Source: Geminicoccaceae bacterium
GTDB taxonomy: Bacteria > Pseudomonadota > Alphaproteobacteria > Geminicoccales > Geminicoccaceae
NCBI GenBank assembly: GCA_023512415.1
Contig: JAILZQ010000016.1
Location: forward strand, 1-32,067
Length of the DNA: 32,067 nucleotides
Reading direction: 5' to 3'
Shown here: piece by piece, positions 10,019-18,565 of the stretch
Layout: every line of letters starts with the position of its first letter
Position numbering within the stretch: the stretch's first letter is position 1
Notes under the pieces: generated by a model
Told to the model about the DNA's origin: nothing
The model's input: only the letters and a program-made list of their open reading frames with translations
Databases searched by the model: none
Translations under genes and position numbers: made by a program

Positions 10019-10692
10019 CACTCTTCGGCGAGGGCTTCATCGCCATCTGGTCGAACATCCGGGAAGAAGGGCTCGAGACCTTCTACGCCTGGCACGACAA
10101 CGAGCACGTGGCCGAGCGGGTCGGGATCCCGGGCTTCCTGCGCGGCCGCCGCTACGTCGCGGTGGACGCCCCGGTCCGCTTCTTCATGTGCTACGAGACG
10201 GTGAGCCCCGAGGTCCAGGTCGGCACCGACTATTTGAACCGCTTGAACGCCCCGACCGAGTGGACGCGCGCGGCCCTTCCCTATTTTTGCGACACGACCC
10301 GGAGCCTCACCCGCAAGATCTTCAGCCAGGCGAAAGGCGACGGGGCCGAACTCGTCGCGGCCGGGATCGACGCGCCGGGCGGAGCGCTCGCCGAGTTGCG
10401 CCGGCGCCTGTTCACCGGGCTCCTTCCCGAGCTCTACCTGGAGCCCGGGATCGCCGGCGTGCATTGGTGCGAGACCAACCGGGCCGGCTCGACGATCGAG
10501 ACCGCCGAGAAGAAGGGTCGGGCGGTGGGCGTCTGCGACGCGGTGGTGCTGATCGAGAGCTCGCGGCCCGGCCCCGCCCGCGCGGCCCGCGAGCGCCTCG
10601 CCGAGGTGCTGGCAGCCGTTCCCGGCGTGACGACCCCGGTGGCTCCCGGCCACTTCCGGCTCGAGTTCGAGAAGGTCAAGCTCGCCGTCTGA
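10015..10692 (+). CDS. Uncharacterised protein co-encoded with the ABC importer; possibly a dimeric alpha/beta-barrel-like fold
   Basis: ATG overlaps the ATPase stop (ATGA at 10015-10018). 225 aa; MTLFGEGFIAIWSNIREEGLETFYAWHDNEHVAERVGIPGFLRGRRYVAVDAPVRFFMCYE. No precise family recognised. Confidence 0.75.
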   Translation: MTLFGEGFIAIWSNIREEGLETFYAWHDNEHVAERVGIPGFLRGRRYVAVDAPVRFFMCYETVSPEVQVGTDYLNRLNAPTEWTRAALPYFCDTTRSLTRKIFSQAKGDGAELVAAGIDAPGGALAELRRRLFTGLLPELYLEPGIAGVHWCETNRAGSTIETAEKKGRAVGVCDAVVLIESSRPGPARAARERLAEVLAAVPGVTTPVAPGHFRLEFEKVKLAV

Positions 10693-10712
10693 GCCCGGTC
10701 AGCCGTCCGGGC
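10693..10712 (+). terminator. Possible hairpin terminator after the ABC operon
   Basis: GCCCGG-tcagccgt-CCGGGC, 6-bp perfect stem immediately after the stop at 10692; no T-tract. Confidence 0.3.
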
Positions 10713-10888
10713 CTGCCCGCACGGGAGCAGCGGGGTCGAGGCCGGGCGGCGCGGCGATCACGGCGGACAGCGAGCGTGGCCGGTGGGGCGGCGCGCCGAG
10801 CTCGGGGCGGGTCGGTGAAGCAGTGGTGGGCGAAGCCGGCGCGGGCGACGCGGCGCTCGGGTGGAGCGATGTTCCGGGGCGACCCGCG

Positions 10889-11809
10889 TCAGTCGGGCCG
10901 GAAGCAGCACAGGAGCTTGATCTCGACCACCCGGCCCTCGGCCTGGCGCTGGTCGGGTGGCGCCATCCCGGCTTGGAAGCGGCCGGCCAGCCGCTCCGCC
11001 GGCAGGCCCTGGCGGGCGAGTGCGTCGACCACCACCGCCATCCGCAGGAGCGCCTTCTCCCAGGCAGCCACCTCTACGCCAGCGGGCGAGGCGGCTGCTG
11101 CTGCGAAACTTTCGACCAGGATCAGCCAATCGCGATCGGCCGGCACGTTGCGGAGCGCCTCGGCGAGACCCACGACCGCGCGCTCGAGCTGGCGTTGCCC
11201 CTCAGGGTCGAGTTCGGTGCCGCCGGGCGGGAACGCGACCTCGCCCGCGAACAGGAACCCACCCCCCGATCGGCCCGCTTGGAGCGCTTGGTCGAGGCCG
11301 GCCACTGTCGACGCCCGGTAGCGGGTGCGGGTGTCGGCCTGCGCCGCGACCGCGTCGGACAGGCGCAGCGACAGATCCTGGATCTGTGCGTCGGCGAGCG
11401 CCAGCTGCCGCTCGGCCGACCACCAGAGCGCGGTCGCGCCGAGGCTAACGAGCGCGAGCGCGATCACCGCGAGAACCGCGCCGAAGGGCCAACTCCCCGA
11501 GCGCGGCGTGAGCCGCGGGCTTCGCCCCTTTGGCCGGGGGCGTGCCGAGGCCGCCGTGTGGCGTTCGGCCCGCTCGCGCGCGGAGCGGAACGCGCTTTCG
11601 TCGTAGGCGCGGCGGCGCACCGGGTCGCGCAGCACTTCGTAGGCTTCGACGAGGTGACGGAAGCGGTCCTCGTCGGCCTCGGGCCCGCCCTGATCGGGAT
11701 GCCAGAGCTTGGCACGCTCGCGGAACGCGGCCTTGAGCTCCTCGGCCGAGGCATCGCGACCGACGCCGAGTGCCCGGTAATAGCCCTTGGGGTCGTCGAC
11801 CGGATCCAT
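10889..11809 (-). CDS. J-domain protein fused to a TM segment and OmpA/MotB-like C-terminal domain
   Basis: 306 aa: DPKGYYRALGVGRDASAEELKAAFRERAKLWHPDQGG (J domain, HPD present); TM WPFGAVLAVIALALVSLGATALWW; C-term FLFAGEVAFPPGGTELDPEGQRQLERAVVGLAEAL...WLILVESFA...ALARQGLPAERLAGRFQAG...GRVVEIKL resembles OmpA-like domains. Confidence 0.8.
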   Translation of the reverse strand: MDPVDDPKGYYRALGVGRDASAEELKAAFRERAKLWHPDQGGPEADEDRFRHLVEAYEVLRDPVRRRAYDESAFRSARERAERHTAASARPRPKGRSPRLTPRSGSWPFGAVLAVIALALVSLGATALWWSAERQLALADAQIQDLSLRLSDAVAAQADTRTRYRASTVAGLDQALQAGRSGGGFLFAGEVAFPPGGTELDPEGQRQLERAVVGLAEALRNVPADRDWLILVESFAAAAASPAGVEVAAWEKALLRMAVVVDALARQGLPAERLAGRFQAGMAPPDQRQAEGRVVEIKLLCCFRPD

Positions 11810-11933
11810 GCCACGCCCGTGCCAGGACCGGCGCTCTATAGGCGGCGGCGCGCCGGCTCGGCAACCGCACCCGACGGCTTGCCGCCACCCGCCGCCACGG
11901 TCATGGTCGACCCCGGAACGAACGAGGCGAGGC

Positions 11934-12527
11934 GTGCCGACGCGGCTCCTGCGGATCCTGACCGGGTTCGTCGCCACCGTGCCCCGCTCGTCGCCGCGTC
12001 GACGCCGGCGGCCGGCGGACCGGCAGCGGGCTCGGGTCTATCGCTGGGAGCAGGCGGTGGTCTTTCCGGGCCGCGACGGGCTTCTCGACCTGGCGGCCTG
12101 CCGGTCCCTGGTCGAGGCGGTCTATCGCTGGGCGGAAGCCGACCGGGCCGGCACACCGGGGTGGGCGCCACCGCGGGTGACCGACGGGCGCGGTCGCCGC
12201 CACGCCTGCGGCTCGCGCGAGGTCGTCAAGCTGCCGCGCTGGGCCCGCACCGCACCGATCGTCCTGCACGAATGCGCGCACGGGCTCGCCGCCGACCAGC
12301 ACGGCCCGTGCTTCGTGGCAGCCTACGTCGCGCTCCTCGAACGGTTCCTGGGTATGGACGGCGCGGCGTTGCGGGCTAGCCTGGCAGCCGCCGGGATCGC
12401 CTGCGGCGAGGCTCGCTACGGCCCGGCCGGCCGCCTCGAGCTGCGCGCCGCTCAGGCCGGCCGCTCACCGACGAAGGTCATGAAGCGTTCGACCCGGCCA
12501 TCCGCACCGAAGGCCAAGACGTCGTAG
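11934..12527 (+). CDS. Putative small zinc metallohydrolase (HExxH-type)
   Basis: APIVLHECAHGLAADQHGPCFVAAYVALLERFLG: HECAH with downstream HGPxFVAAY. GTG start preceded by a gaggcgag purine-rich site; start uncertain. Confidence 0.65.
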   Translation: MPTRLLRILTGFVATVPRSSPRRRRRPADRQRARVYRWEQAVVFPGRDGLLDLAACRSLVEAVYRWAEADRAGTPGWAPPRVTDGRGRRHACGSREVVKLPRWARTAPIVLHECAHGLAADQHGPCFVAAYVALLERFLGMDGAALRASLAAAGIACGEARYGPAGRLELRAAQAGRSPTKVMKRSTRPSAPKAKTS

Positions 12528-12910
12528 CGGTCGGGCGTGGGCGAGGGCATGCCCGGCGAGCCCGCGGGCATGCCGGGCACCGCGAGCCCCCTCACCCACG
12601 CCGGCCGATCGGCCTGGAGGCGGCGGATGGCCAGCGCCGGCACGTGGCCCTCGACGAGGAGGTCCGCGAGCCGCGCCGAATGGCAGCCGGCGAGCTCCTC
12701 GGGTATGCCGAGCCGGGCGCGGATCGGGGCGAGGTCGGCGTGCTCGCTCGTCCGGGTCGAAAAGCCCTGGGCCTCGAGATGGCGGGCCCAGAGCGTGCAG
12801 CAGCCGCAGCCGCGCAGCTTCCAGATCTCGACGAGCGGTGCCGCCGCGGCGGCGCGCGGCGCGAGGGCGGCCGTGACGGCGAGCAGGAGTGCGCGGCGGC
12901 CGAACGGCAT
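12452..12910 (-). CDS. DUF411 family metal-associated protein, signal peptide
   Basis: MPFGRRALLLAVTAALAPRAAAAAPLVEIWKLRGCGCCTLWARHLEAQGF: CGCC motif and DUF411-type sequence, adjacent to copper genes. Confidence 0.85.
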   Translation of the reverse strand: MPFGRRALLLAVTAALAPRAAAAAPLVEIWKLRGCGCCTLWARHLEAQGFSTRTSEHADLAPIRARLGIPEELAGCHSARLADLLVEGHVPALAIRRLQADRPAWVRGLAVPGMPAGSPGMPSPTPDRYDVLAFGADGRVERFMTFVGERPA

Positions 12911-12922
12911 GGGCGATCTCCC

Positions 12923-14353
12923 TCAGGCGACCTCGACCAGGGCCATCATGCCCGAGCCCTGGTGTTCGAGCACGTGGCAATGCAGCATCCAAAGGCCCGG
13001 ATTGTCGGCCACGAACGCGACCTCGACCCGCTCGCCCGGGGCCACGAGCACGGTGTCGCGCCAGGGCCGGCCGAGCTCCTCGCGGCCGTCGCGGGCGAGG
13101 ACGCGGAAGGCGTGGCCGTGCAAGTGGATCGGGTGCGGGAAGGCGGTCCGGTTGAGGATCGCGAGGCGGTAGCTGCGGCCGAGCGCCAGGCGCAAGAGCG
13201 GCGGCTCGTGGCCGTGCCCGTGCTCGGCCATCGCGCGGCCGTTGATGGTCCAGAACAAACCTCGGCCGAAGAGCGCCCGAAGCTCGCGCGGGTCGGGAGG
13301 CGGCAGTCGCGCGGCGGGCGCCCGGCCGCGCATCATCGTCGCCATCATGCCGCCGTCGAGCACGAGCTCGTGCTCCTGCGCTGCGGCCAGGTCCGGCTCG
13401 GCCAGGGGGTTCGCCGGAAGCGCGGGCGGCGGCCCACGGTCCACGGCGGGCGGCGGCGCCTCGTTGCGGGTCACCGCGAGCGACGTCACCCGGTAGGTCC
13501 CTTGCGGGTCGCCCTCGTCGAGGAGGTCGATCCGCGCGAGGCGCACCGCCGGCACGTCGAGCACCAGATCGGCACGCTGGCCGGGTGCGAGGAGGAGCGG
13601 GTCCTCGATCCGTCGGGGCGCCAGCGGGTGGCCGTCGAGCGCCACGAGCCACGGCTCGGCACCCTTGAGGCGCAGCGCGAAGATCCGCGCGTTGGCGGCG
13701 TTCAGCAGCCTGAGCCGGAGCCGCTCGCCGGGCCGCACCTCCAGCCGCTCGACCACCCTGCCGTTGACCGTGACGGTGTTGCCGTAGGCGCCCGCGTGCG
13801 AAGCGTCGTGCGGGCTCGGGCGCACCTCGTTGACCGCGTCCGGCCCGAGCCGCCAATCGTCGAGCACGAGTGCCAGCTCGCGGTCGACCGGCCAGCGCTC
13901 GGGCTCTTCGACCACGAGGAGGCCGTAGAGGCCACGGCCGACCTGTTCGGCGCTGCGAAGGTGCGGGTGGTACCAGAAGGTGCCCGCATCCGCGAGCGGC
14001 AGCTCGTAGCGGAACCGACCACCCGGTGGGATCGGCGGTTGGCTGCTACCCGGGACCCCGTCCATGCCGACCGGGACCCTGAGCCCGTGCCAGTGCACCG
14101 TCGTGGGCTCGGGCAGGCCGTTCTCGACCTCGACCACGAGCCGCTCGCCCTGCCGCCCGCGCAGCGTCGGCCCCGGTACCGAGCCGTCGTAGGCCCAAAC
14201 CTCCGTCGAGGGCCAGCCCTCGCCGACGAGCTCTACGCGAGCGGGTGCGGCGCGCAGGCGCAGCGGCTGCAACCCTGCACCGGCCAGGCGGGCGAGCGGT
14301 GCGGTCGCCGCCGCGGCGAGCAGCGCTCGGCGGGCGAGCCGCGGCCCGTTCAT
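12923..14353 (-). CDS. Multicopper oxidase
   Basis: 477 codons; copper motifs HWHGLR, WYHPH, HPIHLHGHAF, HCHVLEHQGSGMM; Met-rich GGMMATMMRGR. Start overlaps the copA stop (14350-14353). Confidence 0.93.
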   Translation of the reverse strand: MNGPRLARRALLAAAATAPLARLAGAGLQPLRLRAAPARVELVGEGWPSTEVWAYDGSVPGPTLRGRQGERLVVEVENGLPEPTTVHWHGLRVPVGMDGVPGSSQPPIPPGGRFRYELPLADAGTFWYHPHLRSAEQVGRGLYGLLVVEEPERWPVDRELALVLDDWRLGPDAVNEVRPSPHDASHAGAYGNTVTVNGRVVERLEVRPGERLRLRLLNAANARIFALRLKGAEPWLVALDGHPLAPRRIEDPLLLAPGQRADLVLDVPAVRLARIDLLDEGDPQGTYRVTSLAVTRNEAPPPAVDRGPPPALPANPLAEPDLAAAQEHELVLDGGMMATMMRGRAPAARLPPPDPRELRALFGRGLFWTINGRAMAEHGHGHEPPLLRLALGRSYRLAILNRTAFPHPIHLHGHAFRVLARDGREELGRPWRDTVLVAPGERVEVAFVADNPGLWMLHCHVLEHQGSGMMALVEVA

Positions 14354-16806
14354 GCCGCGGTATCCCGTGCCGGCCGCCAGCGGCGGAGGCGCAGCGCATT
14401 GGCCACGACCGAGACGCTCGAGAGCGCCATGGCGGTGCCGGCCAGGGCCGGTGAGAGCAGGCCGAGTGCCGCGACGGGCAGGCCCAGGAGGTTGTAGAGG
14501 AAGGCCCAAACGAGGTTCTGGCGGATCGTCCGGCGGGTCGCGGCGGCGATCTCGAGGGCAGCGGCCACGAGCCGAGGGTCCGGGCGCAAAAGGGTCAGGC
14601 CGGCGGCAGCACGCGCAGCGTCCGCCCCGCCTCCCATCGCGACCCCCACATCGGCGGCTGCGAGCGCCGGGGCGTCGTTGACCCCGTCCCCGACCATCGC
14701 CACGACCCGCCCCTCGGTGCGGAAGCGCGCGATCGCCGCGACCTTCTCGGCTGGCAGGAGCGGTGCTTCGACGCTCGGGATGCCGACCGCACGGGCGACC
14801 CGCTCGGCGGTCGCGCGCAGATCGCCGGAAAGGAGTGCCGTCGCGAGCCCGCGCCGGTGGAGGGCGGCGACCGCTTCGGCTGCCTCGGGCCTGAGCGCGT
14901 CCTCGAGCCCCAAGAGGCCCGCGAGCTCGCCGTCGACCGCCACCCAAGCGAGGCTGCGGCCGGCGGCCGCTTCGGACCGGGCGCGTTCGGCGAGCGGTGC
15001 GGTTGCGATCCCGACTTCCTCGAGGAGTTCGGCCCGACCGATCCGGATCACCCGCCCCTCGACCCGCGCGACGAGACCGACACCGGGCCGGGCCTCGAAG
15101 GTCTCGACCGGGGGCAATGCGAGGCCGCGCTCGGAGGCTGCTCGCAGGATCGCCCGACCGAGCGGGTGCTCGCTGCCCTGCTGGGCGGCGGCCACGAGGC
15201 GCAGGAGCGACTCCTCCGAGCCGGTCAGGGGATGCACGGCGACCAGCTCGGGCCGGCCGACGGTGAGCGTGCCGGTCTTGTCGAAGGCCACGAGGTCGAC
15301 CGCGTGCGCGCGCTCGAGGGTGGCGATGTCGCGGATCAAGATGCCGGCACGCGCCGCCGCCCCGGTCCCGGCAACCAGGGCTGCGGGTGTGGCCAGACCC
15401 AGCGCGCAGGGGCAGGCGATCACCAGCACCGCCACGGCAGCCGGCAAGGCCCGGTCGAGGCCACCCCCGGCGGCGAGCCAAGCGAGGAACACGAACGCCG
15501 CGAACGCGACGACCGCCGGCACGAAGACCGCGCTCACCCGGTCGACCAGCCGCTGGATCGGTGCCTTGCCGGCTTGCGCCCGTTCGACGAGCTCGGTGAT
15601 CCGGGCGAGCGTGGTGTCGCTGCCGACCCGCTCGGCCACGCAGCGCAACAGCCCGCTGCCGTTGATCGAGCCGGCGATCACCCGATCGCCCGGGCCCTTG
15701 CGCACGGGCAAGCTCTCGCCGGTCAAGAGCGACTCGTCGAGCTCGCTCACACCGTCGAGAATGCGGGCGTCGACCGGCACCCGCTCGCCCGGGCGGATCA
15801 CCAGCCGATCCCCGACCGCGACCTCCTCGACCGGCAGCTCGACCTCGCGACCGGCGCGCACGACCCGTGCGGTTTCGGGCGCCAGCGCGGCGAGTTCGCG
15901 CAAAGCGGCAGCGGCGCTCGCCTTGGCCCTGGCCTCGAGCCAGCGGCCGAGCCGGACCACGGTGATGATGGCCGCTGCCCCCTCGAAATAGAGCCGACCG
16001 CGCGCCGCCTCGCCCTCGAGCAAAACGAGCACGAGTCCGTGCAGGAAGGCCGCACTCGTGCCGAGCGCCACGAGCAGGCTCATGTTGCCGGTGCCGGCCC
16101 GCAGCCCCGACCAGGCGTCGCGGTAGAAGCGCGCGCCGAGCAGGAACTGGACCGGGGCGGCGAGCGCGAGCTCGAGCCACGGGCTCGGGTGCAGGTGGAG
16201 GGCCAAAGGGGCGGCGAGCATCGGCAGGACGAGGGGCGCCGTGAGCAGCGCGGCCAGGACGAGCGCCACGCCCTCGCGCCGGCGGGCGGCACGTTCGGCG
16301 GCCGCTGCCCGCTCGGCCTCGAGACCGCGCCCGCCCTCGAGCGCCGCCCGGTAGCCGGCCTCCCGGACGGCCGCCACGAGTGCCGCCGGGATCGCCGGAT
16401 CGGCCAGATGACGGACCTCGGCGCGTTCGCTCGCGAGGTTGACGCTCACCTCGAGCACGCCCGGCACGGCGGCGAGCGCCCGCTCGACCCGGCCGACGCA
16501 GGAGGCGCAGTTCATCCCGCCGATCGCGAGCCGGCTGGTCCGCTCGCGCACCGCGTAGCCGGCCGAGCGGACCGCCTCCACGAGATCGGCCGGGGCGGCC
16601 GGCGGGTCGGCGAGCAGGAGCTCGGCCCGCTCGGTCGCGAAGTTGACCTCGGCCGCAGCGACCCCGGGCAGACGCCCGAGCACGCGCTCGAGGCGGGTGG
16701 CGCAGGCCGCACAGCTCATGCCGGCGATCGGCAGGGCGAGTCGGCGCTCGCGCCGGGCGGCCGGCGCCGCGGCGGGCTCCGGTCTCGTCTCGGCGAGCGT
16801 TTCCAT
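14350..16806 (-). CDS. copA: Copper-translocating P1B-type ATPase with two N-terminal HMA domains
   Basis: 818 aa; two CxxC HMA motifs (GMSCAACATRLE, GMNCASCVGRVE), TM CPC motif (VIACPCALGLATP), DKTGTLT, GDGVNDAPAL. Confidence 0.93.
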   Translation of the reverse strand: METLAETRPEPAAAPAARRERRLALPIAGMSCAACATRLERVLGRLPGVAAAEVNFATERAELLLADPPAAPADLVEAVRSAGYAVRERTSRLAIGGMNCASCVGRVERALAAVPGVLEVSVNLASERAEVRHLADPAIPAALVAAVREAGYRAALEGGRGLEAERAAAAERAARRREGVALVLAALLTAPLVLPMLAAPLALHLHPSPWLELALAAPVQFLLGARFYRDAWSGLRAGTGNMSLLVALGTSAAFLHGLVLVLLEGEAARGRLYFEGAAAIITVVRLGRWLEARAKASAAAALRELAALAPETARVVRAGREVELPVEEVAVGDRLVIRPGERVPVDARILDGVSELDESLLTGESLPVRKGPGDRVIAGSINGSGLLRCVAERVGSDTTLARITELVERAQAGKAPIQRLVDRVSAVFVPAVVAFAAFVFLAWLAAGGGLDRALPAAVAVLVIACPCALGLATPAALVAGTGAAARAGILIRDIATLERAHAVDLVAFDKTGTLTVGRPELVAVHPLTGSEESLLRLVAAAQQGSEHPLGRAILRAASERGLALPPVETFEARPGVGLVARVEGRVIRIGRAELLEEVGIATAPLAERARSEAAAGRSLAWVAVDGELAGLLGLEDALRPEAAEAVAALHRRGLATALLSGDLRATAERVARAVGIPSVEAPLLPAEKVAAIARFRTEGRVVAMVGDGVNDAPALAAADVGVAMGGGADAARAAAGLTLLRPDPRLVAAALEIAAATRRTIRQNLVWAFLYNLLGLPVAALGLLSPALAGTAMALSSVSVVANALRLRRWRPARDTAA

Positions 16807-17220
16807 GGTCGAGCAGTCCTCTCGGCCGCCGCGCGGCGGAACCCTGCGGCCCGTCTCGACGCCCCGGCCGACCGTGCGGCGGCTCGTCGCGCGCTAAAGT
16901 CGATAAATACGCATCCTCGAGTGGCCCGGCAACCAGCAGGCCGGCGAGGCCGGGATCCGGACCGGCCACGGTCGAGGCGACGGCACCCGGGGGGGTTCCG
17001 GCGCGGAGCTCGGGCACGGCCCGGCTGCGGCGAGCCGCAGAGCGAGGAGGGTCGGGACCGGCCGGGGCTGCGCACCGCTCGCCTTTGCAGCGAGGGGCTT
17101 GTCTCCCTTCTGCACCTTGCCGCGCGAGCCTGCATCCCCGTGGAGGCGATCTGCGCTCGCGACGCTTGACCGCGCCATCGGAGCGACGGCCTATGGTGTC
17201 GGCCAGGGGAGGATCGAGCG

Positions 17221-18561
17221 ATGGCGACCGCACGCATGGCCGTTCGGGCGGCCAATCTCGGGCTCGAAGAGGCGGTCGCCGACGCCGAGGCGCGCTACGT
17301 CGCGGCCCGACCGAAGAGCCGGGCGATCTTCGAGCAGAACCTCGAGGCCATGCCCGGCGGGAACACCCGCACGGTCCTGTTCTTCCGGCCTTTCCCGATG
17401 GTGATCGCCCGAGGCCACGGGGCGAGGCTGGTCGACGTCGACGGCCACGAATATGTCGATTGGCTCGGCGAATATTCCGCCGGCCTCTACGGCCACAGCC
17501 ATCCGGTTATCCTCGCGGCGATCCGGGAGGCGCTCGAGGACGGGATCGCGCTCGGCGGACCGAACCGCTTCGAGGGTCCGCTCGCGGCCGAGCTCTGCCG
17601 CCGGTTCCCCTCGCTCGAGCTTGTGCGCTTCTGCAATTCCGGGACCGAGGCCAATCTCTTCGCGATCGCCGCGGCGCGCGCCTTCACCGGGCGGCCGGCG
17701 GTCATGGTGTTCGAGCACGGCTATCACGGCGGGGTCTTCTATTTCATCCCGGGCGCCGACCGGATCAACGCCCCCTTCCCCTGGGTGCTCGCCCCCTACA
17801 ACGACCTCGACGGCACGCTCGCTCTGCTCGAGGCGCACGCCCACGAGCTCGCGGCCGTGCTCGTCGAGCCGATGCAGGGCAGTGCGGGTGCGCTGCCGGC
17901 GGAGCCCGGGTTCCTTCGAGCGCTGCGCGAGGCCTGCAGCCGCTACGGCATCTGCCTGATCTTCGACGAGGTGATGACCTCGCGGACCAGCGCCGGCGGG
18001 CTGCAGGCGCGGCTCGGAATCACCCCGGACCTCACTTCGCTCGGCAAATATCTGGGCGGCGGTCTCACCCTTTCGGCGTTCGGTGGCAAAGCCGCGATCA
18101 TGGCCCAGTTCGACCCCCGCCGGCCGCAGGCGATCCCGCACGCCGGCACCTTCAACAACAACGTCTTGGCGATGGCCGCCGGGCTCGCGGGACTGCGGAA
18201 GCTCGCCACGGCCGAGGCGTTGGAGGCGCATTTCCGGCGCGGCGAGCAGCTCAAAGAGAAGATCAACGCGCTGGCCGCCCGGCACGGGCTGCCGTTCCAA
18301 TGCACCGGATGTGGATCGATCCTCGGCCTGCACTGCCAGGGCGGGACGCTGCGCTCGGGACGCGATCTGGCCGCGCAAGATCCGCTCCGCCGCGAGCTGT
18401 TGCAGCGTCTGCTCCACTACGACCTGCTGGAGCGGGGGCACTATCTGGCCCGGCGCGGTTATCTCACGCTCTCCTTGCCACTCACCGAGGCGGACGAGCG
18501 GAGCTTCCTTTCCGCGATCGACGAGTTCCTCTCGGTTCGGCGCAATCTGCTGCTCGCCTGA
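17221..18561 (+). CDS. Class III aminotransferase, glutamate-1-semialdehyde 2,1-aminomutase-like
   Basis: 446 aa; MPGGNTRTVLFFRPFPMVIARGHGARLVDVDGHEYVDWLGEYSAGLYGHSHP, FCNSGTEANLFAIAAARAFTGRPAVMVFEHGYHGG, IFDEVMTSR, SLGKYLGGGLTLSAFGGK, HAGTFNNN. Confidence 0.88.
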   Translation: MATARMAVRAANLGLEEAVADAEARYVAARPKSRAIFEQNLEAMPGGNTRTVLFFRPFPMVIARGHGARLVDVDGHEYVDWLGEYSAGLYGHSHPVILAAIREALEDGIALGGPNRFEGPLAAELCRRFPSLELVRFCNSGTEANLFAIAAARAFTGRPAVMVFEHGYHGGVFYFIPGADRINAPFPWVLAPYNDLDGTLALLEAHAHELAAVLVEPMQGSAGALPAEPGFLRALREACSRYGICLIFDEVMTSRTSAGGLQARLGITPDLTSLGKYLGGGLTLSAFGGKAAIMAQFDPRRPQAIPHAGTFNNNVLAMAAGLAGLRKLATAEALEAHFRRGEQLKEKINALAARHGLPFQCTGCGSILGLHCQGGTLRSGRDLAAQDPLRRELLQRLLHYDLLERGHYLARRGYLTLSLPLTEADERSFLSAIDEFLSVRRNLLLA

Positions 18562-18565
18562 GCCG

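Noticed and set aside
14857-17169. 770-aa plus-strand ORF
   Set aside because: Antisense to copA; composition typical of GC-driven spurious ORFs, no domain recognised.
17166-17197. Sigma70-like promoter TTGACC ... CTATGG before the HemL-like gene
   Set aside because: Spacer is about 19-20 bp, too long for a confident call; needs TSS data.
12923-17233. 1436-aa minus-strand ORF
   Set aside because: Only its 3' part (12923-14353) is real multicopper oxidase; the remainder is an out-of-frame reading through copA.
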